In this document: one piece after another, positions 24,955 through 33,408 of the stretch
Position numbering within the stretch: the first letter of the stretch is position 1
Layout: each line of letters begins with the position of its first letter
From: Novosphingobium sp.
Lineage (GTDB): Bacteria; Pseudomonadota; Alphaproteobacteria; Sphingomonadales; Sphingomonadaceae
Length of the DNA: 36,890 nucleotides
Assembly (NCBI RefSeq): GCF_027489515.1
Contig: NZ_JAIXZS010000104.1
Span: forward strand, 1-36,890
Direction of reading: 5' to 3'
Position numbers and translations under genes: made by a program
Notes under the pieces: model-generated
Seen by the model: the letters and a program-made list of their open reading frames with translations, nothing else
What the model was told of the DNA's origin: nothing
Databases searched by the model: none

Positions 24955-25479
24955 TCAGGTCGTGCCGGTCGCGTCCGCCGGGGCGGGCTCTTTCAGCAGC
25001 GGTACGAGTTCGCGGTTGAGATCATCGAGTTCGAGCGCGCCGGCCTTCGCAAACCGCAGACGGCCGGCGCGGTCGAAGATGAAGTTGGTGGGAATCGAGT
25101 TGTTGATCGGGGCGTACTTGCCCTTGATCGACCGCAGCGGGGTGAGGCGCAGGACCGCAAAGAGCTTCTTGAGCTGGCTGATCGGGACCGAGCTCTCGGT
25201 GGTGACGGCAAAGACGCGCAGGCCGTGCTGTTGCTGGACGGCGTAGTAGGCGTCCAGCAGCGGCAGCTCCCGCTTGCAGGGGCCGCACTAGGTCGCCCAG
25301 AAATTGAGCACAACGACCTGCCCGCGCAACTGGGCCAGCGTGACCTTGCTGCCGTCGATCATCGTCATCTCGAGCGGCGGAGCCAGTTCGCCGACCTGCG
25401 GCTTGGCGGCTCCCATGCTGGCAGCGGCGGCAACGGCGAGCAGCGCAAGCCGGATCCTGCGGGCCAATTCGGGCATCAT
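24955..25479 (-). pseudogene. TlpA-like thioredoxin-fold gene interrupted by an amber codon in the active site
   Basis: From the ATG at 25479 (AAGGAG 6 bases upstream) the frame encodes a signal peptide (MMPELARRIRLALLAVAAAA..., about 24 residues), then LAPPLEMTMIDGSKVTLAQLRGQ and VVVLNFWAT. Codon 64, at 25290-25288, is TAG. The same frame then continues with CGPCKRELPLLDAYY, VFAVTTESS, SIPTNFIFDRAGRL and LLKEPAP to a TGA at 24957-24955. Family members read WATWCGPC here, so one G-to-A change of TGG explains the break. The other 173 codons are intact, which points to a very recent mutation, a sequencing error or, less likely, readthrough. The intact protein would be an exported thiol-disulfide reductase of about 174 residues. 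Confidence 0.85.
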
Positions 25480-25721
25480 CGCAGCTCCTTCCTTCGTTTG
25501 CGCGGCGCCATCGGAGGCTTCCTGTGCCGGCGATGCGAACGGGAATGATAGGCCCAAGCGGTGCCCCTTGTCATGCATGTGCAGCCAGAATGGAGCGGAT
25601 GTTCCGGATCGACACGCGCGGACTGCGCTGTCCTGGTTAATTGGTGATCGTCCGGTCCCCACTTTCGGGTTAGGATGACTTCAACGAACGGCAGGTAGCC
25701 GCCAGAACGTAGGGGGATGTT

Positions 25722-28700
25722 GTGCCTGAGACCACCAGCGGTGACGACTATATCGGCAATCCGTTCAATGGCGCCGATCCCTGGAGCAGCATCAGCACCG
25801 GCGCGGGCAATGACTATATCTGGTCGCACATCTTCAAGCCGACGCTGACTGTGGATGGCGGGCCAGGTTTTGACATCTTCGTGATCCCGGACGGCTGGTG
25901 GGGCAATTTCGACATCAAGGATAATGGCAATGGCTGGACGGTCACGCACCTGGCGGGCGGGCAGATGTTCCAGGTCACCAATGTCGAACTGCTGATCATC
26001 CGCCCGTTCCGCAGCAGCGATTATTCCTTCTACCACGATCCCTTCAAGAACGCGGACGGCGGCTATGTGATCGACTGGAACAATCTGACCACCGAGCAGC
26101 GGGGCATGTATGCCGCGACTTCGGGCTACCTGGCCTTTGATGGGTTCAAGTATTGGCCCAATCTCAATTACGGCACCGACAAGGCCGACCTTGTTTTCCT
26201 GCCCGATCAGAAGAACTACGTAATCTATGACCCTGCCGCCGAAGTCTATGACCGGGTGTGGGACTATGCGCAGACCTACTATGCCGCTGGCGGAGATGAC
26301 CGGATCTACGGTGGCGACTGGAACGACATCATCGACGGCGGGCCGGGCAACGACCAGCTCTATGGGCGCGACGGCAACGACACCTTCCGCGATTCGCCGT
26401 TCAGTTACGACAATACCTCGGTGCATGGCTACATTGACGGCGGCAAGGGCACCGACAAGGTGGAGTTTGGCAGCAATACGCCCGACCGCATCGTCGACGG
26501 CGCCGGCAAGGTGCTATGGTCGCAAGGCGGACCTGTCTCGCTCGACCTGACGGGGCAGACCGTCTTCGCGCAGTATCTCGACGCCGCAGGCCGCGTGGCC
26601 GGCGCGATCGAGATCGTCGGCGTGGAGAAGCTGACCAATCTCTTCACCACGACATCGCCCAGCGAGCTGCTGTTCAACCAGTACGCCAACAGCGTCGACT
26701 TTACCGCACTGAGCGAGGCGCAGACGGCGGCAATCAAGGCGCTCGAGAAGGCCGGCAAGCTCGCTGATCTCTATCAGGCTCTGGAAGGCGACGATGTGGT
26801 CCAGCTGCCGTCCGCCAATGCGCTGCTCGGCACGGCAGCGCGTTGGGACGCGGCACAGACCTTCCGTGCAGGCTATGGCGACGACACGATCATCGGCAGC
26901 GCCGGCGCGGATACCATCGAGGGCGGCAGCGGGAACGATACGCTCAACGGGATGGGCGGCAACGATACGCTGTTCGGCGGATACGACGCAGACCGGCTTG
27001 ATGGCGGCAGTGGCGCCGATGCGATGGACGGCGGCCTCGGCGACGATACCTATATCGTCGATGCGACGGCGGACCAGGTGACCGAGACCCTGAGCGGCGG
27101 AACCGACCTCGTGCTGAGCTCCAAGACCTATACGCTGAGCCCCTATGTCGAGAACCTGACGCTGACGGGCGCGGAGCGGATCTGGGGCACGGGCAACGGG
27201 ATCGCCAACCGGATCATCGGCAATGATGCGAACAATGTGCTCGACGGCGCGGGTGGAGATGACCTGCTCGATGGCGGGCTGGGCGCGGACCGCCTGATCG
27301 GCGGCACCGGCAGCGATACGTTCTTCGTCAACTCGCTGGACGACACGGTGCGCGAGGAAGGCAGCGACATCGATCTGGTGCGCAGTACCGTCTCGTTCGT
27401 CCTGCCGACGCTGGTCGAGAACCTCACGCTTGAAGGCACGGCCATCAAGGGCATCGGCAACGCGCTCGACAACACGATTATTGGCAATGCCGCCGCCAAC
27501 ATGCTCGACGGACGTGCTGGCGGCGACCGGATGAGCGGGATGGGCGGCAACGACACTTATGTGGTCGACAGCCTGTCGGACACGGTCACTGAACAGGCCG
27601 GTGACGGGATCGACACGGTGCGCGCGGGAATCGATCATACGCTGTCTGGCGAGGTCGAGAATCTCGTGCTGACGGGCACGCTCAAGCTCAACGGGAGTGG
27701 CAATGCGCTCGCCAACACGATCACCGGGAACGGCGCGGACAACCGCATCGACGGCATGGCCGGTGCCGACCGCATGCTGGGCGGCGCTGGCAACGATACC
27801 TACTTGGTCGATATCGCAGGCGACAAGGTGATCGAGGCCATGGGTGGCGGCGATCATGATATCGTGCTGAGCGCGATCAGCTTCAAGCTGGGCGTCAACG
27901 TCGAAGACCTCACGCTGACGGGATCGAACGCGATCAACGGGACCGGCAATGAACTGGCCAACACGATCATCGGCAATGATGCGAACAATGTGCTCGATGG
28001 CGGCAAGGGGATCGATACGCTCATCGGCGGCGTGGGGGATGACCGCTACTTCGTCGACAACAGCGAAGACGTGGCCGACGAAGTGACCGGCGGGACCGGG
28101 ACCGACACGGTGTTCAGCTTGGTCTCCTATGTGCTGGGCGATTGGGTGGAAATCCTGCGGTTGTCCGGCTCTGCGGACATCAATGGTACCGGCAATTCGC
28201 AGGCGAACATGCTCTATGGCAATGTGGGCGCGAACCGGCTCGATGGCGGTATCGGCGCCGACGTGATGACCGGCGGTACAGGCAACGACACCTACGTTGT
28301 CGAGAACGTCGCCGATGTGGTGCGCGAAACCAGCGCATCGGGCGGGATCGACGGTGTCGAAAGCACGATCAGCTATGTGCTGGGGGCCAATGTCGAACTG
28401 CTTGCGCTCAATGGTGGCGACGACATTGCGGGCTATGGCAATGCGCTCGACAACGTGATCGTCGGCAATGTCGGCGCGAACCTGATCAATGGGCGCGATG
28501 GCAAGGACACGCTCTACGGGCTGGAGGGCAACGACAGTCTGCGCGGCGGCGCGCACGACGACATCCTGAATGGGGGCACCGGACAGGACCGCCTTTATGG
28601 TGAGGGTGGGCGCGACAGTTTCTTCTTCGATGCCGAGCTGACTGCGGACAATGTCGATCGCATCATCGATTTCGTGGCGGCGGACGATTCGATCTACCTT

Positions 28701-28922
28701 GCCAGGACGGTGTTCACCGGGCTCGCGCCGGGTGCGCTGGCCGAGGCGGCCTTCCGGATCGGCACGGCGGCGCACGATGCCTCCGACCGGGTGATCTATG
28801 ATCAAGCCAAGGGCGCGCTCTACTTTGACGATGACGGCACGGGCCCGAATGCCAAGATGCTGTTCGCCACCCTTGCTGCCGGGACAGCGCTGACCGCTGC
28901 CGACTTCGCGATCTTCGGCTGA
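25722..28922 (+). CDS. RTX-type calcium-binding protein (secreted)
   Basis: This 1066-residue protein of hemolysin-type repeats starts at GTG 25722, with AGGGGG 5 bases before; a nearby ATG at 25717 is out of frame. There is no Sec signal. Residues 1-370 form an aromatic-rich N-terminal region of unknown fold with a few GGxGxD repeats. A cluster of nonapeptides (GYGDDTI, GSGNDTLNG, GGNDTLFGG, GGLGDDTY) covers about 384-450. Six modules of 80-89 residues follow, each with a VENLTLTG-like strand, NGTGN-type turn, IIGN, LDGG repeats and NDTYVVD. The end (FFFDAELTADNVDRIIDF to LTAADFAIF) resembles type I secretion C-termini. No type I transporter genes are in the window. It may be a surface adhesin or matrix protein. 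No lipase, protease or nuclease domain is seen. Confidence 0.9.
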   Translation: MPETTSGDDYIGNPFNGADPWSSISTGAGNDYIWSHIFKPTLTVDGGPGFDIFVIPDGWWGNFDIKDNGNGWTVTHLAGGQMFQVTNVELLIIRPFRSSDYSFYHDPFKNADGGYVIDWNNLTTEQRGMYAATSGYLAFDGFKYWPNLNYGTDKADLVFLPDQKNYVIYDPAAEVYDRVWDYAQTYYAAGGDDRIYGGDWNDIIDGGPGNDQLYGRDGNDTFRDSPFSYDNTSVHGYIDGGKGTDKVEFGSNTPDRIVDGAGKVLWSQGGPVSLDLTGQTVFAQYLDAAGRVAGAIEIVGVEKLTNLFTTTSPSELLFNQYANSVDFTALSEAQTAAIKALEKAGKLADLYQALEGDDVVQLPSANALLGTAARWDAAQTFRAGYGDDTIIGSAGADTIEGGSGNDTLNGMGGNDTLFGGYDADRLDGGSGADAMDGGLGDDTYIVDATADQVTETLSGGTDLVLSSKTYTLSPYVENLTLTGAERIWGTGNGIANRIIGNDANNVLDGAGGDDLLDGGLGADRLIGGTGSDTFFVNSLDDTVREEGSDIDLVRSTVSFVLPTLVENLTLEGTAIKGIGNALDNTIIGNAAANMLDGRAGGDRMSGMGGNDTYVVDSLSDTVTEQAGDGIDTVRAGIDHTLSGEVENLVLTGTLKLNGSGNALANTITGNGADNRIDGMAGADRMLGGAGNDTYLVDIAGDKVIEAMGGGDHDIVLSAISFKLGVNVEDLTLTGSNAINGTGNELANTIIGNDANNVLDGGKGIDTLIGGVGDDRYFVDNSEDVADEVTGGTGTDTVFSLVSYVLGDWVEILRLSGSADINGTGNSQANMLYGNVGANRLDGGIGADVMTGGTGNDTYVVENVADVVRETSASGGIDGVESTISYVLGANVELLALNGGDDIAGYGNALDNVIVGNVGANLINGRDGKDTLYGLEGNDSLRGGAHDDILNGGTGQDRLYGEGGRDSFFFDAELTADNVDRIIDFVAADDSIYLARTVFTGLAPGALAEAAFRIGTAAHDASDRVIYDQAKGALYFDDDGTGPNAKMLFATLAAGTALTAADFAIFG
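27147..28480 (+). repeat. Six tandem modules inside the RTX gene
   Basis: Codons for the VENLTLTG-like element start at 27147, 27414, 27654, 27900, 28146 and 28392. Spacings are 267, 240, 246, 246 and 246 bases, so the last four units share an exact 82-codon period. The units are diverged at the nucleotide level and are protein modules, not mobile DNA. Confidence 0.85.
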
Positions 28923-28991
28923 ACGGCCGGTGCTGCCTCAGCCGCATATCATCGGCAGGCATTGGCACCTCCTTGTGCAAGGCGCTAACCG

Positions 28992-29957
28992 TCAGCCTGC
29001 GCGGCTCTCCGCCAGCGGCGCGGAGCCGAGAGGATGTACGACCGGTTCTTTGGCGCGCAAGGCGAAAGCGCGCAGCACGGCGCGGTAGCCGGTGAAGACA
29101 TAGCCTTCGTTCAGGGCCAGCCATTCGCTGCGCCGTGCGCGATAGGCGGCGGGAAGCGCGTACCACGGCAGCTGCGGTTGCTTGTGATGGACAAGATGGA
29201 GGTTGTTGTTGAGGAACAGCCAGCCCAGCCGTGAGCGCTCGACAATGACGGTGCGCGCGTCGGTCGCGGTGGCCCAGCGGTGCTCGCAGAAGCCGCGCAG
29301 GCCAAGCAGCGCCATCGCGCAATAGACGGCTGCGACATAGGTCATGAGCGGCATCGCGAAGAAGACAAGGATTGCCGCCAGTACCGGAATGAGGCCAAGC
29401 GCGTGGAGCGCCCAGCCCTGCCGCCATGCGCGCGCTTCGGCGCCGCGTGCGGCAAGACCGAGGCGAATTTCGGCATTGAGGAAACGGCCGGCGGCGATGG
29501 CGGGGCCCATCACCATGCGGCCCAGCAGCGTGGCGTTACAGGCGAGCAGCAGGCGGGCCAAGCGCGGCAGGCGCCGGTGGTCTTCTGCGGCCCAATAGAA
29601 GGTCTCGGGATCGTCGTAGGGATCGGTAATGCGGCTGTCGACATGGTGCGCAAGGTGGGTTTCGCGGTAGCGGCGATAGGGGATCAGCAGCCCGAGCGGC
29701 AGGAATACCAGCGCCTCGTTCAAGCCCGCGCTGCGTGTCGGATGGCGGTGTATTGCCTCATGCTGCAGTGAGGAATGGAGCGCGATGGCGATCGCGAGCA
29801 GCGCGACTGCCACCCAGGGTGTGGCAGCGTAGAGCAGGCCTGCCGCAAGCCAGACGACATGGCATGCGGCGATCATGAGCACGGTCGGCCATTCGATGCC
29901 TGGACGCAGGGTGCGACGCAGGGCGTGCTCGAAATCGGCGTTGGTGTGCTCGAACAT
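28992..29957 (-). CDS. Membrane fatty acid desaturase family protein
   Basis: This 321-residue integral membrane di-iron protein has the three histidine boxes of the family: HEAIHRH (66-72), HLAHH (101-105) and HLVHH (254-258), plus His226 in GFCEHRW. Hydrophobic segments lie around 26-60, 82-94, 185-205 and 208-222. It could desaturate fatty acyl chains or hydroxylate a lipid or carotenoid; the boxes do not distinguish these. The gene is divergent from the XRE-type regulator across 131 bases, so that regulator is the natural candidate for its control. Confidence 0.9.
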   Translation of the reverse strand: MFEHTNADFEHALRRTLRPGIEWPTVLMIAACHVVWLAAGLLYAATPWVAVALLAIAIALHSSLQHEAIHRHPTRSAGLNEALVFLPLGLLIPYRRYRETHLAHHVDSRITDPYDDPETFYWAAEDHRRLPRLARLLLACNATLLGRMVMGPAIAAGRFLNAEIRLGLAARGAEARAWRQGWALHALGLIPVLAAILVFFAMPLMTYVAAVYCAMALLGLRGFCEHRWATATDARTVIVERSRLGWLFLNNNLHLVHHKQPQLPWYALPAAYRARRSEWLALNEGYVFTGYRAVLRAFALRAKEPVVHPLGSAPLAESRAG

Positions 29958-30019
29958 GTTTGCGGGACCGCCCTCCGAACCCGAATATCAAACCCGGGCA
30001 GTAGACATTCAAGGAGACA

Positions 30020-30070
30020 ATGGTGACACTTCGTTGCATTTGTTCACCAGATGCGGCATACCGTGATTAA
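30020..30070 (+). CDS. Putative upstream ORF (16 aa) before the regulator
   Basis: AAGGAG (30011-30016) precedes an ATG at 30020, followed by 15 codons (MVTLRCICSPDAAYRD) and TAA at 30068-30070. It ends 18 bases before the regulator start, in the same frame. It may be a leader peptide, an upstream translation-control element, or chance. I have no homology evidence. Confidence 0.3.
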   Translation: MVTLRCICSPDAAYRD

Positions 30071-30076
30071 AGTCAC
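30022..30076 (+). promoter_or_regulatory. Inverted repeats between desaturase and regulator
   Basis: Two inverted repeats of similar arms lie in the divergent promoter: GGTGA (30022-30026) with TCACC (30044-30048), and GTGA (30063-30066) with TCAC (30073-30076) around TTAAAG. The shared GTGA/TCAC arms could be binding sites of the XRE-type regulator. This is inference from position. Confidence 0.3.
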
Positions 30077-30088
30077 AGAAAGAGAGCC

Positions 30089-30922
30089 ATGGACAAGCGT
30101 GCGTTGGCGCATGTGTTTCGCGCCCGGCTGCAAAGCGTGTTTGACCGTTCGCGGCTGAACCAGGCCGCCTTTGCGCAAGGGATCGGGATCGACCGCTCGG
30201 CGCTCTCGCTGCTGCTTTCGGGCCGTACTGTCAGGCTACCCCGGGTCGAGACGCTGCTGGCGATTGCCGAGCGCCATGCGGTGACGATCGACTGGCTGCT
30301 CGGCCTTTCGGAAGACGAGGGCGTTACCGGCGCCATGCTCTCGACTGGAACGATCGAGACTACCGAGGAAGATGGAGCGAGCCTCCTCATGCGCTGGCAT
30401 GCCGAGGCGGCAGGAACGAAAATCCGCTATGTGCCCGCGAGGATCCCCGACCTGCTGCGGACCAACGCGGTGATTGCCTATGAGGCATCGGCCGCGCACC
30501 AGAGCCCGCTAGCGCAAGTGGAGGATGCAGCCTTCCGCCTGGAATACAACCGCGCGGCGGGGACCGACATGGAATGCTGCATGCCGCTGCAGACCTTGGA
30601 GCAGTTCGCTGCCGGCGCGGGTATCTGGAGCGGCCTTTCCAAAACCGCGCGAGCTGCGCAAGTGGTGCACATGAGCGCGCTGATCGATGAGCTCTATCCT
30701 TCGTTTCGCCTCTATCTGTTCGATGGACGCGAGCGCTTCTCGATTCCCTACACGATCTTCGGCTCGACCCGGGTCGCGATCTTTGCCGGGCAGATGTATC
30801 TCGTGCTGAGCAGCGCGGAGACGATCCGGACCATGCAGCGCCAGTTCGAGGGCTTGATTCGCCACGCCCGTGTGCATGCGCACGAAGCGGCGGACTTTGT
30901 GCGGGGGCTCAAGGTTGGCTGA
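30089..30922 (+). CDS. XRE-family helix-turn-helix regulator with C-terminal sensor-like domain
   Basis: This 277-residue protein has an N-terminal HTH (about 9-72: LNQAAFAQGIGIDRSALSLL, then LPRVETLLAIAERHAVTIDWLLG), the classic XRE pattern. A C-terminal domain of about 180 residues follows. The latter begins MRWHAEAAGTKIRYVPARIPDLLRT, similar in layout to regulators whose C-terminus senses a small ligand or peptide and resembles the domain after XRE HTHs in toxin-linked regulators; I cannot name the ligand. AGAGAG lies before the ATG. It is divergent from the desaturase and overlaps the following PhnD-like gene by 8 bases (30915-30922), so the three may form one regulatory unit. Confidence 0.85.
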   Translation: MDKRALAHVFRARLQSVFDRSRLNQAAFAQGIGIDRSALSLLLSGRTVRLPRVETLLAIAERHAVTIDWLLGLSEDEGVTGAMLSTGTIETTEEDGASLLMRWHAEAAGTKIRYVPARIPDLLRTNAVIAYEASAAHQSPLAQVEDAAFRLEYNRAAGTDMECCMPLQTLEQFAAGAGIWSGLSKTARAAQVVHMSALIDELYPSFRLYLFDGRERFSIPYTIFGSTRVAIFAGQMYLVLSSAETIRTMQRQFEGLIRHARVHAHEAADFVRGLKVG

Positions 30923-31736
30923 GTGCCCGCGCCTCGCCAGCCTCGCGATGTACCGCGATCCGCCGGAGGTGGCCGAGGCGACGCGGGGGCTGTGGGCCTA
31001 TCTGCGCGATCGGCTGCGCGCGGCGGGGCTGGCCGAAGTGCCGGAGGGGCTGGACGAGGGGATCGCGCACGATGCTGCCTGGCTCGATCCTCGCCTCCTT
31101 CTGGCGCAGACCTGTGGCTATCCTTTGATGGCCCATCTTCAGGGCTTGGTGCGGTTGGTGGCAACGCCGGTCTATCGCCATCCGGGATGCGAAGGGGTGC
31201 TCAATGGCAGCTTCGTGATCGTGCGGGCCGGGGCGGCGACCGCGTCGCTGGCGGAGCTGCGCGGCGCGGTCGCGGCGATCAACGACCGCGGCAGCAATTC
31301 AGGGATGAACCTCTTGCGCCATGCGGTTGCACCGCATGCGGTGGATGGGCGGTTCTTCGCGCGCGTGGTTGAAAGCGGGAGCCACCGGGCAAGCATCGCG
31401 ATGGTGGCGGCCGGCGAAGCCGACGTCGCGGCGATCGACTGCGTGACGTTCGGCAATCTGGCCCGGTTCGCACCGGAGACCATCGCGGGCGTGCGCATTC
31501 TGGCGGCGACGGCGAAGACTCCGGGCTTGCCGCTGATTGCGCGGGGCGCTGCGAGCGATGCGGAGGTCGCGATGCTGCAGGGTGCGCTTGCAGCCTTTGC
31601 GGATGATCCGGCCACGGCCGAGCTGCGCGAAGTGCTGCGGCTCGAAGGTTTCGCAGTGCTGGAGGCCGAAGACTATGACGCGTTGCTCGCGCTGGAGCGC
31701 GAGGCGGCGGCACTGGGCTATCCTGTACTTGCCTGA
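30915..31736 (+). CDS. PhnD/SsuA-type substrate-binding-like protein without signal peptide (TTG start)
   Basis: This protein of about 273 residues has the type II periplasmic-binding fold of PhnD-like proteins: PRLASLAMY at the N-terminus, LLLAQTCGYPL, the GSFVIVRA strand, AAINDRGSNSGMNLLRHAV and the VAAIDCVTFGNLAR segment. The TTG at 30915, overlapping the regulator stop, places (M)AECPRLASLAMY directly before the first strand as in relatives. An ATG at 30948 would truncate that strand. No signal peptide or lipobox precedes it and no ABC permease or ATPase is adjacent, so it is probably cytoplasmic, acting as a sensor or enzyme-like binder rather than in transport. Ligand unknown. Confidence 0.82.
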   Translation: MAECPRLASLAMYRDPPEVAEATRGLWAYLRDRLRAAGLAEVPEGLDEGIAHDAAWLDPRLLLAQTCGYPLMAHLQGLVRLVATPVYRHPGCEGVLNGSFVIVRAGAATASLAELRGAVAAINDRGSNSGMNLLRHAVAPHAVDGRFFARVVESGSHRASIAMVAAGEADVAAIDCVTFGNLARFAPETIAGVRILAATAKTPGLPLIARGAASDAEVAMLQGALAAFADDPATAELREVLRLEGFAVLEAEDYDALLALEREAAALGYPVLA

Positions 31737-31748
31737 AGCGGCGGGAAA

Positions 31749-31823
<75 letters not shown>

Positions 31824-31949
31824 ACACCATTTCCACATGCCGGGCGCCCCGCAATGCCGGGGCGGGCAGGCGCGCGCTTTGGCGGCGGGGCCCGCGTTTG
31901 TCAAGGACGGGCTTGCAGGCCGCGCGCCGGCACGGCAGAGACGCGTCCG

Positions 31950-32111
31950 ATGTCCGACAAGACCCTACCGACTGGCGACAAGGCCGCGCTGACCCGCGAG
32001 GAGCGGTTGGCGCTTCGGCTGCGCGAAAACCTGCGCCGCCGCAAGGCGCAGGCGCGGGCGCTCGATGCTGCGGAAGCGGGCACCGGGGACGAGCCGCCTT
32101 CGCAGGCGTAG
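31950..32111 (+). CDS. Small basic conserved protein of unknown function (53 aa)
   Basis: This 53-residue protein starts at the ATG at 31950 (MSDKTLPTGDKAALTREERL). The core REERLALRLRENLRRRKAQAR is a strongly charged amphipathic helix with an Arg/Lys-rich half, followed by an acidic tail. It could contact nucleic acid or ribosomes; nothing shows this directly. It lies between the tRNA-Thr gene and gpmA. A GC stem-loop begins at its stop codon. Confidence 0.72.
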   Translation: MSDKTLPTGDKAALTREERLALRLRENLRRRKAQARALDAAEAGTGDEPPSQA

Positions 32112-32126
32112 CGCGGCTCTCCGCGC
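32111..32126 (+). terminator. Possible weak terminator or processing hairpin
   Basis: GCGCGG (32111-32116) pairs perfectly with CCGCGC (32121-32126) around CTCT. Only a short TTT follows 8 bases later, so termination is uncertain. Confidence 0.35.
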
Positions 32127-32200
32127 AGCAGGGCTTTCCAAACCGCGAGGGGGGCGCTAGGTCCGCGCGCTTACCGCACCGCAGACACGCAGGACCTTCG

Positions 32201-32887
32201 ATGCCCCGCCTGATCCTTATCCGCCACGGCCAGTCACAGTGGAATCTCGAAAATCGGTTCACCGGCTGGTGGGACGTCGACGTGACCGAGAAGGGTGCGG
32301 CCGAAGCCTTTGCTGCGGGTGAACTGCTGAAGGCCAAGGGCATCCTGCCGACGACCGCGTTCACCTCGCTACAGAAGCGCGCGATCAAGACGCTGCATCT
32401 GGCGCTGGAAGCGGCCGGGCGGATCTGGATCCCGGAAGACAAGGACTGGCGGCTCAACGAGCGGCACTACGGAGGCCTCACCGGGCTCGACAAGGCCGAG
32501 ACTGCTGCCAAGCACGGCGACGAGCAGGTCAAGGTCTGGCGCCGCAGCTTCGACATTCCGCCACCGCCGCTGGAAGCGGGCAGCGAGTTCGATCTGGCCA
32601 GCGACCCGCGCTATGCCGGGATCGCGGTGCCCAATACCGAGAGCCTCAAGGACACAATCGCGCGCGTGCTGCCGTGCTGGGACGAGAAGATCGCCCCGGC
32701 GCTGCGTGCTGGCGAGACGGTGCTGGTCTCTGCCCACGGCAATTCGCTGCGCGCGCTGGTGAAGCATCTTTCCGGCATTTCGGACGCCGATATCACTGGG
32801 CTCGAGATTCCGACCGGGCAGCCGATCGTCTATGAACTGGACGACAATCTTGCCGAGATCGAGCGCTACTACCTGTCGGAGCGCTGA
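32201..32887 (+). CDS. gpmA: 2,3-bisphosphoglycerate-dependent phosphoglycerate mutase
   Basis: GpmA interconverts 3- and 2-phosphoglycerate in glycolysis and gluconeogenesis through a phosphohistidine. The 228-residue protein has the catalytic RHG motif (His9), FTGWWDVDVTEKG, Glu87 in LNERHYGGLTGLDK and the second histidine His179 in SAHGNS. It is shorter than the E. coli enzyme (250) but typical for alphaproteobacteria. The start is the ATG at 32201; the frame upstream passes through the tRNA region and is not coding. purE follows 28 bases downstream. Confidence 0.96.
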   Translation: MPRLILIRHGQSQWNLENRFTGWWDVDVTEKGAAEAFAAGELLKAKGILPTTAFTSLQKRAIKTLHLALEAAGRIWIPEDKDWRLNERHYGGLTGLDKAETAAKHGDEQVKVWRRSFDIPPPPLEAGSEFDLASDPRYAGIAVPNTESLKDTIARVLPCWDEKIAPALRAGETVLVSAHGNSLRALVKHLSGISDADITGLEIPTGQPIVYELDDNLAEIERYYLSER

Positions 32888-32915
32888 GGCGCACCGTCTG
32901 CAAGGGGATGTGGGG

Positions 32916-33404
32916 ATGACTGAAGGCGCGGCAAAGGTCGCTATCGTCATGGGCAGCCAGTCCGACTGGGAGACCATGCAGAACGGCGCCGCCGTGCTGG
33001 AGAAGCTGGGCGTGGCGCATGAGTGCCGCATCGTCTCGGCGCACCGCACGCCGGACCGGCTGGTCGCCTTTGCCAAGGGCGCAGCGGCCGAGGGCATCCA
33101 GGTGATCATCGCGGGCGCAGGCGGCGCGGCGCATCTCCCCGGCATGATCGCCTCGATGACCCATCTGCCGGTGCTGGGCGTGCCGGTGCAGTCCAAGGCG
33201 CTGAAGGGCATGGATAGCCTGCTTTCGATCGTGCAGATGCCGGGCGGCATTCCCGTCGGCACGCTCGCTATCGGCGCGGCGGGGGCGACCAATGCGGCAT
33301 TGCTGGCCGCCTCGATTCTCGCGCTGTCCGATCCTGCGCTTGGCGAGCGGCTGGTGGCGTGGCGTACGGCGCAGACTGATTCTGTTGCAGAAAGGCCGGT
33401 CTGA
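32916..33404 (+). CDS. purE: 5-(carboxyamino)imidazole ribonucleotide mutase
   Basis: PurE converts N5-CAIR to CAIR in de novo purine synthesis. The 162-residue protein has GSQSD (13-17), SAHRTPDR (41-48, catalytic His43) and the loop GAGGAAHLPGM. The ATG at 32916 has AAGGGG 8 bases upstream; an ATG at 32908 is out of frame. purK follows after 4 bases. Confidence 0.97.
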   Translation: MTEGAAKVAIVMGSQSDWETMQNGAAVLEKLGVAHECRIVSAHRTPDRLVAFAKGAAAEGIQVIIAGAGGAAHLPGMIASMTHLPVLGVPVQSKALKGMDSLLSIVQMPGGIPVGTLAIGAAGATNAALLAASILALSDPALGERLVAWRTAQTDSVAERPV

Positions 33405-33408
33405 GCGG

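Noticed and set aside
25288..25290. TAG in tlpA as pyrrolysine or a programmed readthrough site
   Set aside because: No pyrrolysine system is expected in this group, and one base change from the conserved Trp codon explains it more simply.
27147..28480. Regular 246-base period as a CRISPR-like or minisatellite array
   Set aside because: Units are far too long, diverged, and translate to calcium-binding modules in one frame.
26514..28805. A 763-codon open frame antisense to the RTX gene
   Set aside because: Repetition of GGN/GAY codons on the plus strand leaves the other strand open. The translation has no domain and is Ile/Val/Arg repeat noise.
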